The notes under the pieces were generated by a model. It had not been told where the DNA came from, made no database searches, and saw nothing but the letters and a program-made list of their open reading frames with translations. The position numbers and the translations under genes are program-made. From Alphaproteobacteria bacterium (GTDB taxonomy: Bacteria; Pseudomonadota; Alphaproteobacteria; Rhizobiales; GCA-2746425), in NCBI GenBank assembly GCA_024743215.1, contig JANSWZ010000004.1, positions 310,001-374,000 on the forward strand: a stretch of DNA of 64,000 nt. The letters run 5' to 3'. Positions 8,233 through 16,878 of the stretch are shown here, one piece after another (positions within the stretch are counted from its first letter, which is position 1; each line of letters opens with the position of its first letter).

Positions 8233-9120
8233 ATGACGAAGAACCGCAAGTCATTACGACCGATAGGCATCATCACAGCGTCAGCTTTGCTGGCTGCAAT
8301 GATGATGTCTCATGCAACCCCGTCCTTGGGGGCTGATTTCGGCCGCGAAGATAGCGGTGTGATGGATCGCAAGATACTTCCATTGATTGGCAGCTTTGCG
8401 GCCCGATATCGAGAAGAACCGGTATCATATTTCAATCTCACTGATGAAGAGAAACTGTTGCGCCAGCAGTCCAGACGTCTGATTGCGCCACCACATGCCA
8501 GAGACTGGATTCATGCTATTGCCTCGCGTGTCCAGCGCTACCGGGTGACCGCGCCATTGGACCACCGTCTCAGCACAAATGCCTACTATGCCTATCTGCG
8601 TTCGGACAGGTTTCGCTCAACAGCCGGTCGCTATGGGCGATTGAGTGCCGACATGGCTGCCGACGCTGCTCTGATACCCCCTTTTTTTGCAAGGGCGAGC
8701 CAGGTTGTTGCGGCAGATACAATGAGAATTGAAGCCGTTGCTGCTTTTGGTCCGGTTGGCGATGAGCGATATGCGTTGCAAAGCCCATTGGTGCGTCCAA
8801 TGACATCTGTCCAGACAGCTGCAAATGCCAGAATCTATGAAAACAGGGAACTAATAGACTGGGTGGACAGGGCCGTGGCATTCCGCATTGAAAGTTACAG
8901 AAATGCGATAGAGCGTCTGGCTATTGAAGAACCCGATGAAAGAGTGGGACTGGCAGATGGTGAGCTGCAACGTCTGGAGCTGATTTTCACCAAAGCCCGG
9001 ATAGCTTACATGCAACCGGATGTGAAAACTGAAACAGTTCGCCGTTCACGCTATATGATGGGGCGCGATGGTCAGGATCAGGCCGTTGATCCGTATGATA
9101 CGCCGGTTCCGCAAAAATAG
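8233..9120 (+). CDS. Conserved-type hypothetical exported protein
   Basis: A 295-residue protein with a signal peptide of about 35 residues (RPIGIITASALLAAMMMSHATPSLG). The mature part is helical and rich in Arg and Tyr, with no cysteines in the mature region and no catalytic motif that I recognise. ATG 8233 is preceded by GGTGA at 8223-8227; a GTG at 8224 overlapping the previous stop is the alternative. Its translation is probably linked to the small gene before it. It may be periplasmic; function unknown. Confidence 0.65.
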   Translation: MTKNRKSLRPIGIITASALLAAMMMSHATPSLGADFGREDSGVMDRKILPLIGSFAARYREEPVSYFNLTDEEKLLRQQSRRLIAPPHARDWIHAIASRVQRYRVTAPLDHRLSTNAYYAYLRSDRFRSTAGRYGRLSADMAADAALIPPFFARASQVVAADTMRIEAVAAFGPVGDERYALQSPLVRPMTSVQTAANARIYENRELIDWVDRAVAFRIESYRNAIERLAIEEPDERVGLADGELQRLELIFTKARIAYMQPDVKTETVRRSRYMMGRDGQDQAVDPYDTPVPQK

Positions 9121-9159
9121 TCTTTTGACCGAAATACATTTTGGTGGCAGCAATTGGCT

Positions 9160-9885
9160 CTATTCAGTCAGTGGATCTTCAGTGGTCTCTGTTGTTTCAG
9201 CTTCGATTACAGCTTCCGTTTCCAGTATCGGCTCGTCAAGCACTGTCGCAGCAGGCTGCACCTCTTCGGTTTCGGGGGCCGGGTTCTGCTGGAATGGTGA
9301 GCAGTAAAACACGGATTGAAGTTCTGCCATATCAGTCGGCAGCGCTTGCTGATGCTGTCGATAAGCCCGGAACAACACAGCCGCATTCAGAATTTCAGTT
9401 TCGACCAATGCCAGATTGTTGAGGCTTGCGCTGTTATTTGCCCTAAGGCTGGAGACTTGAGAAGGCGTTGTTACAAGAATGTTGGGTGGTCGTCCCGCAT
9501 TCACCTGTTCGTTGGTGCTGAAGAAACTGATCCCACCGGCACTGAAAAGGTTAAGTGTCCAGAATCCCTCAAATCCATCTGTTCGAATATGTACCGGGCC
9601 CGAATTCAGATCAAATCGACAAATGGCGTGGGAAAATTGAGGGTCCAGATCACGCATCGGAACTTCGGTGATCGGCGTATCGTCAGATTCGTCCAGATCA
9701 TTGAAGACTTCACCTGGACGCATGGCACGCACGGGCACTGCAACGAATGGCTCCAGCGGAAGCGCAATCGCCTCCCAGGCATCACTCACGGATAGGCGGG
9801 GTGCAAACAGGAGAATTCCGATATGAATGATGGCTGCCAGAAACAGGCCAATCAGCAGCGTGACAAAAAGGGAACGATTGATCAC
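9160..9885 (-). CDS. DUF1254-type membrane-anchored protein
   Basis: A 241-residue protein with one N-terminal membrane helix (about residues 7-29) and a periplasmic domain containing AICRFDLNSGPVHIRTDGFEGFWTLNLF. It ends in an acidic, Glu/Thr-rich tail. This matches the short DUF1254 proteins of rhizobia, which correspond to one half of the longer DUF1254-DUF1214 enzymes. The GTG at 9883-9885 overlaps the stop of the upstream DUF1214 gene (GTGA); a TTG two codons earlier is the alternative. It is the last gene of the leftward pbp operon. No enzymatic activity can be inferred. Confidence 0.72.
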   Translation of the reverse strand: MINRSLFVTLLIGLFLAAIIHIGILLFAPRLSVSDAWEAIALPLEPFVAVPVRAMRPGEVFNDLDESDDTPITEVPMRDLDPQFSHAICRFDLNSGPVHIRTDGFEGFWTLNLFSAGGISFFSTNEQVNAGRPPNILVTTPSQVSSLRANNSASLNNLALVETEILNAAVLFRAYRQHQQALPTDMAELQSVFYCSPFQQNPAPETEEVQPAATVLDEPILETEAVIEAETTETTEDPLTE

Positions 9886-10526
9886 GGGCAACTGACCTTT
9901 TCAATCGTGGGGAACTCGACGGCGCTAAGGGATGTTTCTGACGAAAGATTGGCGCCATACAGACGTAACGTCAGCAGAAAGCTCTGGTTTTGATTCCTGC
10001 CGTCAACGGGCACTTGCTCATTTGCTGTGTAAAGGTCTTCTGGCAAATCGCCCAGAGAAATCCAGTTTCCGGGCTGCACGTCCCGCGATAACCATATATC
10101 GAAAGTGCCGTCAGGAGCCCGAAGCAACTGGTTCGATTCAATTCCGAATCTCAAAGACGGATTGGGCAGCACCCGTCCCACAGCGTCAGACACTGAAAGA
10201 GTCCACAATTGAGACGTTGGAACATCACCGATCATGCGATAAAGGCAATTGCGCACCAACGTATCCCCAGAGACATCCCGATAGGTTTTCAGAAGAATGC
10301 CTTCATTGTCCCCAAGGGGAACGGTGCCGTTTCGCGCTGTATGAGCTTGAAGGTATGGGTTTTCAGCATTGGCATTCGAACCAAGTCCGGTGCTGGGCCA
10401 TGCAGTCCACATCTGGTGTTTTGTCGTTCCCAGTGGTGCTTTTGCACGCAAGAAAAAATCGGTCGATCCGAGGCCTATGACAACAGCAAGCCCCATGGCA
10501 ACACTGATACGGGACAGCGAACTCAT
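9882..10526 (-). CDS. DUF1214 domain-containing membrane-anchored protein
   Basis: A 214-residue protein with one N-terminal helix (about residues 8-28). The DUF1214 domain includes YRMIGDVPTSQLWTLSVSD, GRVLPNPSLRFG and DGTFDIWLSRDVQPGNWISLG. AGGA lies 7 nt before the ATG. The gene starts 4 nt after the penicillin-binding-protein stop and overlaps the DUF1254 gene, so the three form one operon. In longer homologues the DUF1254 and DUF1214 regions are fused in one chain; here they are separate membrane-anchored subunits. Function is unknown, with an envelope role suggested by context. Confidence 0.78.
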   Translation of the reverse strand: MSSLSRISVAMGLAVVIGLGSTDFFLRAKAPLGTTKHQMWTAWPSTGLGSNANAENPYLQAHTARNGTVPLGDNEGILLKTYRDVSGDTLVRNCLYRMIGDVPTSQLWTLSVSDAVGRVLPNPSLRFGIESNQLLRAPDGTFDIWLSRDVQPGNWISLGDLPEDLYTANEQVPVDGRNQNQSFLLTLRLYGANLSSETSLSAVEFPTIEKVSCP

Positions 10527-10530
10527 AGAC

Positions 10531-12741
10531 TTATCCTGCCTGACCCGGCGCGACTTCTGTTGTCAGTATTGCACTATCTGATGGGTCAGAAACGTCAGGT
10601 GCTTGTTCTGTCTCATCAAGTCCGATTTGAATCTGAATGCCATCTCCACCGAGCAGCAAATGAATCCGTTGAAGAGCCAGAGCGGTCGCTGGCGAAAGTC
10701 GCGCCGCCCCATCAGTATCGATGATGTCAGCAATTGTGTTGGAATCGTCTGATGTGCCTTGAATTCTGGCCTTCGCGAGCAGCGCTTCGGCCACAGGCAT
10801 ATCAACACCCGGCATTGGCAAAGTGGTTTTGCCCTTATGGGCCAAAGCCATGATTTGTTGCCATGTCATAGCCGGCAGATTACCGCCGGTCAGACGATTT
10901 GTTCCGCTGAAGTCATCATTGCCGTACCAGACCGCAGTTGTGAAATTACCCGTATATCCAACGAACCAGGCATCGCGATACGCCTGGGTGGTTCCGGTCT
11001 TGCCGGCAGCTTTGACGTTTTCAATCTGCGCGCGGCGACCCGTACCTCTTGTCGTAACTTCGTGTAGAATACCGTTCATATCAGCCACGGCCTGCTCAGG
11101 CAGAACGCGTTTTGGGGTTGCCTCGGCGTCGCGCTCGTAAAGAACGTCACCGCTCGTTCCTTCGATTTTCAGCACCGTGTAAGGTGTCGCCTGCAATCCG
11201 CCATTGGCCATGCTCGCGTAAGCTGAGGCCATATCGATCACCCGCACTTCGGAAACGCCCAGCGGCATGGGTGATGATTCAGGAAGATCAGTCGTCAGGC
11301 CCATGGCACGGGCCGTATCTACAATTTTCTTGCGGCTGATTGTGTTGGCCAACCGAACCGGGATCGTATTGATGGAACGGACCAGCGCTGTGGTCAATGT
11401 GACCCGGCCAGCGTAACGGCGGTTATAGTTCTTCGGCTGCCAGTTCCCCATGCGAATAGGTCTATCAACGATGATCGTGTCAGGTCTGAAACCATTCATC
11501 ATCGCAGTTGCAAAAACAAAAGGTTTGAATGAGGAACCTGGTTGGCGCAGGGCATCGGTGGCGCGGTTGAACTGGCTTTCGCCATAGTCGCGTCCACCAA
11601 TGATGGCGAGCACACGACCATCATTTTCCATAGTTACGAGAGCTGCTTGCGAGACACCTTTTGCGTCACCATTTTCGCGCAGCATGTTGACCACGGTTTC
11701 TGTGGCAAACTTTTGCAGCCGTGGATTATAGCTCACTGTTACATTCAGAACCTGTTCTGGTCCGGGTGCGATGCGTTTGATTTCGTCAAACGCCCAATCT
11801 AGATAATAATTGGCAAAGCCTTCCTCCGACCGGTCAACCGGTGTCGCAGGGTTCTGACGGGCAGCGATCACCTGACCTTCAGTGTAAAAACCTGCTTGAA
11901 CAAGATTGGTCAGAACCTCATTGGCGCGCGCACGTGAACGCGGGAGATTAACATGAGGGGCGTAGCTGGTTGGCGCTTTGAACAGGCCAGCCATCATGGC
12001 AGCTTCCGCCATAGTCACGTCTTTGACCGATTTGCCGAAGTAATATTGTGCTGCGGCACCCACGCCAAATGCACCACCACCCATATAGGCGCGGTCAAGA
12101 TAAAGCTTCAGGATTTCGCGTTTTGTGAAATTTACTTCAAGCCAGAGCGCAAGAAAGGCTTCATTGATCTTGCGTTGCAGTGTGCGCTCATTGGACAAAA
12201 ACAGATTTTTCGCCAATTGCTGAGAAATCGACGAGCCGCCCTGAACAACACCACCAGCGCGCACATTTTCCATCATTGCGCGGGCCGTACCCATAATATC
12301 AATACCGAAATGGCTGAAGAAACGGCGATCTTCAGTGGCCAGAGCCGCTTTCACCAGATGTTCGGGAATTTGGTCCAGTGGCACCGCGTCATCCAGTAGA
12401 ATTCCGCGCCGTCCAATCAGATTGCCGGCAGTGTCGAGGAATGTGACAGAATAGTCGTCCTGAGCTTTCCAGTTGCCGCGTGTTTCCTCAAATGCAGGAA
12501 GCGCCAGTGCTAGCAGAAACAACAGGCCAATCAGACCGATTGTCGAGGCTTCCGACGCCAGTTCATTCAATGTGCGAGGCAAACCGCGCAGTCGGAACCG
12601 CATGAAGAATCGGCGGATACCTGAATAAAATCTGCCAATGGCCACGAGCCCCTGGTGAATATGGGCTTCAAGCCAAGCGTCCATTTCCCGATAGGTCAGC
12701 CGAGGAAGTGGCTTCTTTCGATTCACAAAAGGGTCTTGCAT
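10531..12741 (-). CDS. Class A penicillin-binding protein (PBP1A-type transglycosylase/transpeptidase)
   Basis: A 736-residue bifunctional murein synthase of the inner membrane. One membrane helix lies at about residues 66-84. The GT51 glycosyltransferase domain has catalytic Glu137 in ATEDRRFFSHFGID, then GGSSISQQLAKNLFL and REILKLYLDRAYMG. The transpeptidase domain has the three penicillin-binding motifs: Ser403-x-x-Lys406 (PGSSFKPF), Ser456-Ile-Asn458 and Lys581-Thr-Gly-Thr584. All key residues are present. The cytoplasmic N-terminus of about 65 residues is basic. It heads an operon with the DUF1214 and DUF1254 genes, which could be partners of this enzyme. Confidence 0.93.
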   Translation of the reverse strand: MQDPFVNRKKPLPRLTYREMDAWLEAHIHQGLVAIGRFYSGIRRFFMRFRLRGLPRTLNELASEASTIGLIGLLFLLALALPAFEETRGNWKAQDDYSVTFLDTAGNLIGRRGILLDDAVPLDQIPEHLVKAALATEDRRFFSHFGIDIMGTARAMMENVRAGGVVQGGSSISQQLAKNLFLSNERTLQRKINEAFLALWLEVNFTKREILKLYLDRAYMGGGAFGVGAAAQYYFGKSVKDVTMAEAAMMAGLFKAPTSYAPHVNLPRSRARANEVLTNLVQAGFYTEGQVIAARQNPATPVDRSEEGFANYYLDWAFDEIKRIAPGPEQVLNVTVSYNPRLQKFATETVVNMLRENGDAKGVSQAALVTMENDGRVLAIIGGRDYGESQFNRATDALRQPGSSFKPFVFATAMMNGFRPDTIIVDRPIRMGNWQPKNYNRRYAGRVTLTTALVRSINTIPVRLANTISRKKIVDTARAMGLTTDLPESSPMPLGVSEVRVIDMASAYASMANGGLQATPYTVLKIEGTSGDVLYERDAEATPKRVLPEQAVADMNGILHEVTTRGTGRRAQIENVKAAGKTGTTQAYRDAWFVGYTGNFTTAVWYGNDDFSGTNRLTGGNLPAMTWQQIMALAHKGKTTLPMPGVDMPVAEALLAKARIQGTSDDSNTIADIIDTDGAARLSPATALALQRIHLLLGGDGIQIQIGLDETEQAPDVSDPSDSAILTTEVAPGQAG

Positions 12742-13071
12742 GCGCCGTTGGCTTTCCGCTTCCGGCTCTCGATCAGCCGGTCTTTAAATCATCAGTCAGT
12801 TGCCAGTTGTGAACGCTGACATCCCATGCATTTCAATCAGACATTTCGTCCCCAACACGAAGTCATATACATGTAATGTCGTGATCAACCTAGACCATAG
12901 TTAACGCCAATCTGACAAGTTTTCCAGAAGATATTGGATTGCCTTGCCATTCATTCTGTTGATTTCTCAGTATTCGCTGCTCAGTCACGACTTTGCCTCT
13001 AAAGCCACAAGTTTGTGTCGCAGTTTCATTCGTGCCAGAAGCAGTCAATTGAATTTCAAAATGAGGTGGCT
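12742..13071. other. Divergent intergenic region between the PBP gene and the YcgN-like gene
   Basis: These 330 bases separate two divergent genes and should contain both promoters. Short palindromes such as TACATGTA (12870-12877) are present, but I see no consensus promoter, RNA gene or terminator. Confidence 0.4.
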
Positions 13072-13596
13072 GTGGAATCCCGTCCTGACCCAGAAAAGCC
13101 AGTTTCTGAAAAGTCAGAATCTGGTGAGCCGGAGGAAGCCCGACCAAGGCCGTTTTGGGAGGTGGTTGCTTTGGCAGACATGTCTGCGGAACAGTGGGAA
13201 TCGCTGTGTGACGGCTGTGGACGCTGTTGTCTGAACAAGGTTGAGGATTGGGACACAGGTGAAATTATCTGGACTGATCTTGCCTGCCGGCTTCTGGATC
13301 ACGACAGCTGCCGATGTCAGGATTATACAAACCGGTTGGATAAGGTACCGGAATGTCTGCAACTCACGCCACAATCCGTTCAGGAAATCACCTGGCTGCC
13401 TCCAAGCTGCGCTTATGCGCGGCTGAGAGACGGAAAGCCGCTTTTGTGGTGGCATCCGCTTTTATCAGGCGACCCGGATACGGTTCACGCAGCAGGCATC
13501 TCCGTACGCGATCGCATCAAGAGTGAGGTTGGTGTTCCCGTCGAGGAATACGAAGAACATCTGGTCAGTTGGCCTGTTACTGAAAGTGGTGAGTAG
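13072..13596 (+). CDS. YcgN family cysteine cluster protein
   Basis: A protein of about 174 residues with the YcgN/UPF0260 cysteine pattern: CDGCGRCCLNKVED, then CRLLDHDSCRCQDYTNR, VPECLQLTP and LPPSCAYARL. The clustered cysteines resemble the CxxCxxCC metal or Fe-S binding motif of this family. The GTG at 13072 is 5 nt after GAGG and is my preferred start; an in-frame GTG at 13015 would add 19 residues. The proline- and glutamate-rich N-terminus (about residues 1-25) looks disordered. The molecular role of the family is not established. Confidence 0.85.
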   Translation: MESRPDPEKPVSEKSESGEPEEARPRPFWEVVALADMSAEQWESLCDGCGRCCLNKVEDWDTGEIIWTDLACRLLDHDSCRCQDYTNRLDKVPECLQLTPQSVQEITWLPPSCAYARLRDGKPLLWWHPLLSGDPDTVHAAGISVRDRIKSEVGVPVEEYEEHLVSWPVTESGE

Positions 13597-13708
13597 CACA
13601 GTCACCCTGAAATATGAGCGATTTGCTTTTCCATTGGACGTTTCAGGAAAATTTGATAAATTTACAGCGTTCAATATTCATTCATCCCACATTCAGAATA
13701 GAAGCCTT

Positions 13709-14020
13709 ATGAATTGCGGCATGATGATACACACACTTAAAATTTTGACACTTTCACTTTTGCTGAACCTCGCTCCAGCAGTGTTGCCAGACGATATGTC
13801 TGGTGCTTACGCGCAGGCATGTCTTAGCAATGCTCAGGCCAATAAGGCTGTTCGCAGTGGGGCTGCCAAGTCTCTTGCGCAGGTTAAAGGCAGTGCCACG
13901 CGCGGTGGCGGAAAGATTGTCAGCGCAAAGCTTTGCCGTCAGGGTGGTGGTTTTGTTTACGTGATTTCCGTTTTGAAGTCGAACGGACAGGTCTCCAATG
14001 TTACTGTGCGCGCGAATTAA
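13709..14020 (+). CDS. feuN: Small exported FeuN-like protein, probable modulator of FeuQ
   Basis: A 103-residue protein with a hydrophobic leader (IHTLKILTLSLLLNLAPAVL) and a small PepSY-like domain ending CRQGGGFVYVISVLKSNGQVSNVTVRAN. Start at ATG 13709; ATGs at 13721 and 13724 are alternatives. It lies 30 nt before the feuP-like gene. In Sinorhizobium meliloti a small periplasmic protein, FeuN, is encoded next to feuP and feuQ and inhibits FeuQ signalling. Position, size, export signal and fold all agree with that role, but the assignment is by context and pattern rather than alignment. Confidence 0.75.
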   Translation: MNCGMMIHTLKILTLSLLLNLAPAVLPDDMSGAYAQACLSNAQANKAVRSGAAKSLAQVKGSATRGGGKIVSAKLCRQGGGFVYVISVLKSNGQVSNVTVRAN

Positions 14021-14050
14021 AGGCGGGACCAACCAGGATTTGAGGGACTT

Positions 14051-14713
14051 ATGCGCGTTCTTGTTGTTGAAGACGAACCTGATCTCAACCGACAGTTAAA
14101 GCAGGCATTGGAAGACAGTGGCTATGTGGTTGATGCAGCCACAGATGGCGAAGATGGCCATTTTCTGGGGGATACTGAACCCTATGATGCCGTCGTGCTG
14201 GATGTCGGACTTCCCAAAATGGACGGAATCAGTGTGCTGGAAGCTTGGCGACGTGATGGCCGAACCATGCCGGTCTTGCTGCTGACAGCACGTGACCGCT
14301 GGAGCGACAAGGTACAAGGTATTGATGCTGGCGCAGATGATTATGTTGCCAAGCCATTTCACATGGAAGAGGTTTTGGCGCGCTTGCGTGCGCTGGTACG
14401 CCGTGCAGCTGGCCATTCTTCCAATGAAATCACCTGTGGTGATGTGCGACTCGATACGAAGGGCAACAGGGTCACGATCGATGGTATGCCGTTGAAGCTG
14501 ACCGCCCATGAATATCGCACACTGTCCTATCTGATGCATCATCAGGGCAAAGTGATTTCCAGAACAGAACTGACTGAACATCTTTATGATCAGGATTTCG
14601 ACCGTGACTCCAATACGATCGAAGTTTTTGTAGGACGATTGCGCAAAAAGCTGCCCGACGGGCTGATTGAAACCATACGTGGACTTGGCTATCGAATGGG
14701 GCAGGCTGAGTGA
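14051..14713 (+). CDS. feuP: OmpR-family response regulator FeuP
   Basis: A 220-residue two-domain regulator. The receiver domain has the acidic pair Glu7/Asp8, phosphorylated Asp51 in VVLDVGLPKMDG, Thr in LLLTARDRWSDKV and Lys in DDYVAKPF. The C-terminal winged helix (about 125-217) ends IEVFVGRLRKKL and IETIRGLGYRM. The sequences GHFLGDTEPYDA and SRTELTEHLYDQDFDRDSN closely match FeuP as I remember it. In rhizobia FeuPQ controls export of cyclic beta-glucan in low osmolarity. The GAGGGA ribosome site precedes the ATG, and the stop overlaps the kinase gene (GTGA). Confidence 0.9.
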   Translation: MRVLVVEDEPDLNRQLKQALEDSGYVVDAATDGEDGHFLGDTEPYDAVVLDVGLPKMDGISVLEAWRRDGRTMPVLLLTARDRWSDKVQGIDAGADDYVAKPFHMEEVLARLRALVRRAAGHSSNEITCGDVRLDTKGNRVTIDGMPLKLTAHEYRTLSYLMHHQGKVISRTELTEHLYDQDFDRDSNTIEVFVGRLRKKLPDGLIETIRGLGYRMGQAE

Positions 14714-16083
14714 ACAGGCGTTCATTGCCAAGACCAAACTCTCTTGCGCTGAGGCTGTTCCTGTCCTCCGCTGCATTGACCAGTATTGGCCTGCTGGCAG
14801 CTGGGTTGATTCTGTCAAACCTGTATAGCCGATCAGTTCAACAGGCTTTTGATGCGCAGTTGGAAGCCTACGCCAATGCTTTGATAGGCGCTCTGTCCGC
14901 TCAGATAAGTGGTCGCTCAGCCGCCATATCCCTGTCGCCGCCACAAAATATTGGCGAAGCACGGTTTCTGGAACCCTTGTCAGGCTGGTATTGGCAAATC
15001 GGGGAAGGCCGTGGGGCAATCCTGTTCACATCCGACTCGCTCATCGGCAGCAGTCTGGATTTTATCATGGCGGATAGTGCAAATGCGCCTGACGATACGC
15101 TGGAAGGGCCAGGTGGTGAGGCAATACGGCTGTTTCAGCGCAGCTATAAATTGCCCAATAATTCTGAATTGCTGGTGGCTGTTGCGGGTAACGTGACCCA
15201 GCTCAATCGCGATATTGCAGATTTTCGGTCCAGCCTGCTGATTACATTCCTGGTTTTTGCAGCATTTTTGGGCCTCGCGATTTATTTGCAAGTTCGTGTG
15301 GGATTGCGACCGCTCAAGTCTATCCGACAAGCATTGCTGGAAGTTCAGGCAGGGCGGTCCCAGAAGATTGAGGGGCGGTTCCCATCGGAGATTGCGCCTG
15401 TGGTAGAAGAGATCAATGGATTGATTGATGCCAATAAGGGGGTCGTTGAGCGTGCGCGAACTCATGTCGGCAATCTTGCGCATGCGCTGAAAACACCTTT
15501 AAGCGTGATCGCCAATGAAGCCTCAGGTGCAGGCGTAAAGGACAAAAAAGTTACCGAGCAGATCACGGTGATGCGCGATCAGGTGAACCATTACCTGTCC
15601 CGGGCCAGATCTGCGGCAGGTCTTGCAGCCGTTGGGACATCAACACCCGTTGAGCCGATCGTCGACAGTCTTGTACGTGCGATGGAAAAAATCTATCGCG
15701 ACAAGGATCTCAAGATAAAGGTCAGCATGGAAGACAATATTGTTTTTCGCGGTGAGAAGCAGGATCTGGAAGAGGTCATTGGCAATCTAGTTGACAATGC
15801 CAGCAAATGGGCAGCTTCCAAAGTGGCAGTGCACACGCGCAAAACAAGTGAGACGCAGTGGATTCTGTGCGTAGAAGATGACGGCCCGGGAATGACGTCG
15901 GATCAGTGCAAGCAGGCGCTCAAGCGCGGTGAGCGGCTGGATGAAACCGTTGCTGGAAGTGGGCTTGGATTGTCTATCGTTGTGGAAACCGCAAATCTCT
16001 ATACTGGAAACATTAATCTGGAACGCAGCGATTTAGGCGGCCTGAAAGCCGAGCTCACGCTTCCCTGCGTTTCTGAAGCCTAA
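14710..16083 (+). CDS. feuQ: Sensor histidine kinase FeuQ
   Basis: A 457-residue membrane kinase starting with GTG inside the feuP stop. Helices lie at about residues 14-37 and 175-195, framing a periplasmic domain of about 135 residues that would face FeuN. HAMP-like linker and dimerisation domain follow, with His258 in NLAHALKTPLSVIANEA. The ATPase domain has VIGNLVDNASKWA, VEDDGPGM and AGSGLGLSIVVETA. The PhoQ-like form of the H-box agrees with FeuQ. All catalytic boxes are intact. Confidence 0.9.
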   Translation: MNRRSLPRPNSLALRLFLSSAALTSIGLLAAGLILSNLYSRSVQQAFDAQLEAYANALIGALSAQISGRSAAISLSPPQNIGEARFLEPLSGWYWQIGEGRGAILFTSDSLIGSSLDFIMADSANAPDDTLEGPGGEAIRLFQRSYKLPNNSELLVAVAGNVTQLNRDIADFRSSLLITFLVFAAFLGLAIYLQVRVGLRPLKSIRQALLEVQAGRSQKIEGRFPSEIAPVVEEINGLIDANKGVVERARTHVGNLAHALKTPLSVIANEASGAGVKDKKVTEQITVMRDQVNHYLSRARSAAGLAAVGTSTPVEPIVDSLVRAMEKIYRDKDLKIKVSMEDNIVFRGEKQDLEEVIGNLVDNASKWAASKVAVHTRKTSETQWILCVEDDGPGMTSDQCKQALKRGERLDETVAGSGLGLSIVVETANLYTGNINLERSDLGGLKAELTLPCVSEA

Positions 16084-16125
16084 ACCCGCGATGGAGTTTT
16101 ACAAACGACCGAAAAAATGTTGAAA

Positions 16126-16154
16126 TTGGCACAATTGCGCCATTTTGCTATGAA
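16126..16154 (+). promoter_or_regulatory. Candidate promoter of the surface lipoprotein gene
   Basis: TTGGCA (16126-16131) and TATGAA (16149-16154) are separated by 17 bases and lie about 70 nt before the lipoprotein start. The -35 matches consensus at five of six positions and the -10 at four of six. Confidence 0.4.
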
Positions 16155-16221
16155 AATAAATCAAGTGAACATGCGTATGCGGTGCGGCAGTAGTTTCGTA
16201 TCGCGCAGGAAGGAAAATGAA

Positions 16222-16689
16222 ATGAAACTTAAAGTATTGGCAACCCTGACTGTATGCGGTCTCGTTCTTGCAGGCTGTCAGAATGTTGGCCCGCGACAGG
16301 GCGTTGGAACAGTTGCAGGCGCCGTTGCAGGTGGTGTGATTGGGAACCAGTTTGGCGGCGGTAGCGGCAAGGCTGTTGCAACCACGCTTGGTGTGATTGC
16401 TGGTGGCCTGATTGGCAGTGAAATCGGCCGTTCGCTTGATGCACAGGATCGCCGCCGCGCCTCCAATGCTGAATATGAAGCGCTGGAGAACTCCCGCATC
16501 GGGTCTCCAGTGGTCTGGCAGAACCCGGATAACGGCAATTATGGTGAGGTTGTGCCAACGCGTACCTATCAGCGTAACAACCAACAATGTCGTGAATATA
16601 CGCACACAATTTACATAGATGGACGTCCGGAAACGGCGCGTGGCACAGCCTGTCGTCAACCAGATGGAACATGGCGTCCGATTTCCTGA
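16222..16689 (+). CDS. Glycine-zipper outer-surface lipoprotein (RT0821/Lpp0805 family)
   Basis: A 155-residue lipoprotein. The leader ends in the lipobox LVLAGC, so the mature N-terminus is a lipidated Cys. A glycine-zipper region follows (VAGAVAGGVIGNQFGGGSGKA, continued by VIAGGLIGSEIGRSLD). The C-terminal domain contains CREYTHTIYIDGRPETARGTACRQPDGTW, typical of the RT0821/Lpp0805 surface-protein family. ATG 16222 has AGGA 7 nt upstream; an earlier in-frame start at 16117 lacks one and would bury the leader. A strong terminator follows, so it is a single-gene unit. Confidence 0.88.
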   Translation: MKLKVLATLTVCGLVLAGCQNVGPRQGVGTVAGAVAGGVIGNQFGGGSGKAVATTLGVIAGGLIGSEIGRSLDAQDRRRASNAEYEALENSRIGSPVVWQNPDNGNYGEVVPTRTYQRNNQQCREYTHTIYIDGRPETARGTACRQPDGTWRPIS

Positions 16690-16739
16690 TTGGCCAGATA
16701 AGCTTTCTTTTGGGAAAGCGCACAATCAAGTTTGCGTTC

Positions 16740-16772
16740 AGAAGGGCTGGCAATTTGTCAGCCCTTCTTTTT
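16740..16772 (+). terminator. Rho-independent terminator after the lipoprotein gene
   Basis: A perfect 10-bp stem, AGAAGGGCTG (16740-16749) with CAGCCCTTCT (16759-16768), has a 9-base loop and is followed by TTTT. This is the clearest terminator on the plus strand of the window. Confidence 0.88.
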
Positions 16773-16801
16773 GCCATTATCTTGGACGCTTTTTCTTGCG
16801 G

Positions 16802-16831
16802 TTGAGGCTGCTAGGAACTACATCCTATTAA
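16802..16831 (+). promoter_or_regulatory. Weak candidate promoter of the ccmIEFH operon
   Basis: TTGAGG (16802-16807) and TATTAA (16826-16831) are 18 bases apart, about 48 nt before the ccmI start. The region is A+T-rich and lies directly after the upstream terminator, so a promoter is required near here. Confidence 0.3.
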
Positions 16832-16878
16832 GATATAACATGCAGTTTTTTGAATTTGTAAGGGTGGGTTGAACCGCA

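Noticed and set aside
14096-15019. A 307-codon open frame antisense to feuP and feuQ
   Set aside because: Both sense genes are complete with all motifs; the antisense translation has no recognisable feature.
16099-16725. A 208-codon open frame antisense to the surface lipoprotein gene
   Set aside because: The sense gene has a ribosome site, lipobox and terminator; the antisense product has low-complexity sequence.
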